In this document: one piece after another, positions 6,928-8,242 of the stretch
Layout: each line of letters starts with the position of its first letter
Position numbering within the stretch: the first letter of the stretch is position 1
Source of the DNA: UKL13-2 sp031430555
Lineage (GTDB): Bacteria > Pseudomonadota > Gammaproteobacteria > Burkholderiales > Usitatibacteraceae
Direction of reading: 5' to 3'
Length of the DNA stretch: 8,242 nucleotides
Assembly (NCBI GenBank): GCA_031430555.1
Contig: JANPBQ010000306.1
Location: 1-8,242 of the forward strand
Notes under the pieces: generated by a model
Database searches by the model: none
What the model was told of the DNA's origin: nothing
Seen by the model: the letters and a program-made list of their open reading frames with translations, nothing else
Position numbers and translations under genes: made by a program

Positions 6928-7167
6928 GAATCTCTTTTGAAGAAGGCTGTCTAAGGCATTGATGCGTAAGGGTTGCGAATTTGTCGCGATGCACGCATTG
7001 CGCGATGCAAAAGGCAACCGATCATTTTACCGCTTTCGTGTTTCACCTTGCATCCCTTTTTTGCGTCACAATGCGCACGCGGTTGCCGAACCAACATGCG
7101 CCGCAATCATCGGGAGAGCACCAATGCCTCTCCGCCAATCACAATCGTCACAAGGAAGGAAAGTCTC
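6928..7167. promoter_or_regulatory. uvrA/ssb divergent regulatory region
   Basis: This 240 bp region must hold the promoters of both genes. I find no E. coli-type LexA box (CTGT-N8-ACAG). A TAAAAT box on the minus strand (7029-7024) could be a -10 for uvrA, but no good -35 partner is visible. The 9-mer CGCGATGCA occurs twice (6985-6993 and 7001-7009), 16 bp apart. GGAGAG (7113-7118) and CTCTCC (7128-7133) could pair in the ssb leader. All regulatory reading here is weak. Confidence 0.4.
6985..7009. repeat. Two 9-bp direct repeats, possible operator
   Basis: CGCGATGCA at 6985-6993 and 7001-7009 are exact copies with a 16 bp period, close to one and a half helical turns. They lie 58 bp or more upstream of the uvrA start. 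A repeat this short in moderately GC-rich DNA can arise by chance. Confidence 0.3.
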
Positions 7168-7647
7168 ATGGCATCCGTCAACAAAGTCATTCTGGTCGGC
7201 AATCTCGGACGTGATCCGGAGACCCGCTATACCCCCGACGGCAGCGCCATCACCAATGCTTCGATCGCGACGACGGAAACGTGGAAGGACAAGAGCGGCG
7301 AAAAACAGGAAAAAACGGAATGGCACCGGCTGGTGTTTTTCAACCGGGGCAATTACAAGCTGGCTGAAATCGCTGGCGAGTACTTGAAAAAAGGCAGCCA
7401 GATCTATGTCGAAGGCAAATTGCAAACGCGCAAATGGCAGGATAAGGATGGCGTAGAAAAATACACGACGGAAGTCCAGGTCGATACCATGCAAATGCTC
7501 GGCTCGCGGCAGGGCATGGGTGGCGATACGGGTGGCGGTGGCGGCGCGCCCGGTGGACCCTCGTCAGGTTCGAGCGCGAAACCGAGCGGCGGCCCGAAGG
7601 GTGGCGCGGCGAAGTTCGACGATATGGATGACGATATTCCGTTTTGA
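7168..7647 (+). CDS. ssb: Single-stranded DNA-binding protein
   Basis: SSB coats single-stranded DNA in replication, recombination and repair, and recruits partner proteins through its C-terminal tip. The protein has 159 residues (E. coli 178). The OB fold spans about 1-110: MASVNKVILVGNLGRDPETRY, Trp39 in TETWKD, Trp52 in TEWHRLVFFNR, LAEIAGEYLKKGSQIYVEGKL, and Trp90 in RKWQDKDG; these tryptophans correspond to DNA-stacking positions. A flexible linker rich in Gly, Pro and Ser follows (about 115-147), then the acidic tip DDMDDDIPF, the standard partner-binding peptide. The ATG at 7168 is preceded by AAGGAAGGA (7152-7160) with 7 nt spacing, which decides the start over the longer open frame from 6973. 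The gene diverges from uvrA, as in E. coli, and ends in TGA with an intrinsic terminator about 20 bp later. Confidence 0.98.
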   Translation: MASVNKVILVGNLGRDPETRYTPDGSAITNASIATTETWKDKSGEKQEKTEWHRLVFFNRGNYKLAEIAGEYLKKGSQIYVEGKLQTRKWQDKDGVEKYTTEVQVDTMQMLGSRQGMGGDTGGGGGAPGGPSSGSSAKPSGGPKGGAAKFDDMDDDIPF

Positions 7648-7666
7648 GTTTTTGGTTTTGTTTCAG

Positions 7667-7694
7667 AAAAAAGCCCGCAGTTGCGGGCGTTTTT
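7667..7694 (+). terminator. Intrinsic terminator of ssb
   Basis: GCCCGC (7673-7678) pairs with GCGGGC (7683-7688) around AGTT, which can extend by one A-T pair. GTTTTT follows on the plus strand and AAAAAA precedes it, so the same hairpin could also stop transcription coming from the right. It lies 20 bp after the ssb stop codon. Confidence 0.88.
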
Positions 7695-7940
7695 CATGGC
7701 ACCGTGATGCAATTCTCAAGGCAGTTACTTATTTGTCTGCATCTCAGCCCCAGGCTTGATCCGCGGATGACCTTAATTTGGCAATTTCGGCACTGGGTAC
7801 TTCTATTCACCCGTTTATTGTCTCCCCGGACTTGTTCCGGGGCCAAATTTTCATCGCAACTCAATCGGTTACAAAAATTGGGTACCGGACCGGCGCAACC
7901 CTTGTGGTTGTTTGCCGGTACGACAGGAGTTTTTATTAAA
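7695..7940. other. Gene-free region with several hairpins
   Basis: No credible gene is seen. Three palindromic spots stand out. A degenerate REP-like stretch lies around 7746-7772 (CCCCAGGCTTGATCCGCGG). A perfect CCCCGGA/TCCGGGG stem with loop CTTGT lies at 7824-7842. An imperfect nested hairpin at 7882-7921 pairs GTACCGG with CCGGTAC outside and CAACC with GGTTG inside. The second has the same 7-bp stem as the middle hairpin of the 661-952 repeats. A long minus-strand frame crosses the region but consists of translated repeats. Confidence 0.5.
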
Positions 7941-8083
7941 CCGGCAATTAAATATGTTGAAGCGCGCCCTTTCCCCGCGTAGGCGGGGATCCAAGCTTTC
8001 TGCAATTCCGCTACGAAACTTGGCCCCCCGCCTACGCGGGGGAAGGAAATAATTGAAGTCAGTTCAACATGTTTAATTGCCGG
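7941..8083. repeat. Long nested inverted repeat enclosing two inverted REPs
   Basis: The outer arms 7941-7961 (CCGGCAATTAAA...) and 8063-8083 (...TTTAATTGCCGG) agree at 20 of 21 positions in inverted orientation. Inside, two REP sequences face each other at about 7968-7995 and 8019-8046. The left one folds as CCCCGC/GCGGGG around GTAG, the right one as CCCCCGC/GCGGGGG around CTAC. About 23 bp of unpaired DNA (7996-8018) form the centre. Weaker similarity continues outward for about 9 bp. No clear target-site duplication and no coding capacity are seen. It resembles a REPIN with extended ends or a small MITE-like element. Confidence 0.75.
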
Positions 8084-8092
8084 ATCAATAGA

Positions 8093-8242
8093 AGCCCCCC
8101 AATCACTAGTGTCCCAACGTTTCCTCGAAAGTTCGGTGTAAGTTGATGATTTGTTTATCGATATTGGGTCATTTTTTTGTCCACGATGTCGATTTTGGGT
8201 TGGCATTGGCCCATTCTCGGAGACCTTTATTCGTCCTCGAGG
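8093..8242. other. Right-hand end, nothing recognised
   Basis: This stretch appears richer in A and T than the coding regions. I find no gene, RNA or terminator that I can support. It may be the edge of a larger element or the upstream region of a gene beyond the window. Confidence 0.35.

Noticed and set aside
6928..7017. N-terminal extension of UvrA from a TTG at 7017
   Set aside because: The 30 extra residues do not match the family, and the ATG at 6927 gives the canonical UvrA start.
7694..8206. A 170-codon open frame on the minus strand
   Set aside because: It is built from the translated inverted repeats and REPs (such as WIPAYAGKGR), overlaps the ssb terminator edge and has no family resemblance.

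Overview
The window looks like a stretch of ordinary chromosome from a proteobacterium, most likely a gammaproteobacterium. The evidence is a divergent uvrA/ssb pair, as in Escherichia coli, an E. coli-like methionine aminotransferase, a proteobacterial PEP carboxylase C-terminus, and gene gaps filled with REP-type palindromes. A member of the Xanthomonadales or a relative would fit, but that placement is inference.

Layout from left to right: the last 193 codons of ppc (+); about 450 bp of gene-free DNA with a strong hairpin and two copies of a composite palindromic repeat; a small VOC/glyoxalase-fold gene (-) diverging from a YbdL-type methionine aminotransferase (+) across only 17 bp; a REPIN-like pair of inverted palindromes in the gap where the aminotransferase converges with the next operon; a glycerate 2-kinase gene (-) directly behind uvrA (-); a 240 bp divergent region; ssb (+) with a clear intrinsic terminator; and about 550 bp of gene-free DNA containing several hairpins and a long nested inverted repeat.

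The genes are housekeeping. PEP carboxylase makes oxaloacetate from PEP. Glycerate 2-kinase feeds glycerate to 2-phosphoglycerate, two enzymatic steps from pyruvate via PEP. The aminotransferase probably closes the methionine salvage pathway. UvrA starts nucleotide excision repair and SSB protects single-stranded DNA. I see no defence system, phage, CRISPR array or complete mobile element.

The most interesting signals are non-coding. The first is a symmetric -10 box at 1435-1441 that appears to fire in both directions, with both predicted start sites falling exactly on start codons (two leaderless mRNAs, start sites 18 bp apart). The second is a set of palindromes of one family whose stems differ by compensatory changes. 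No previously undescribed protein system is evident.
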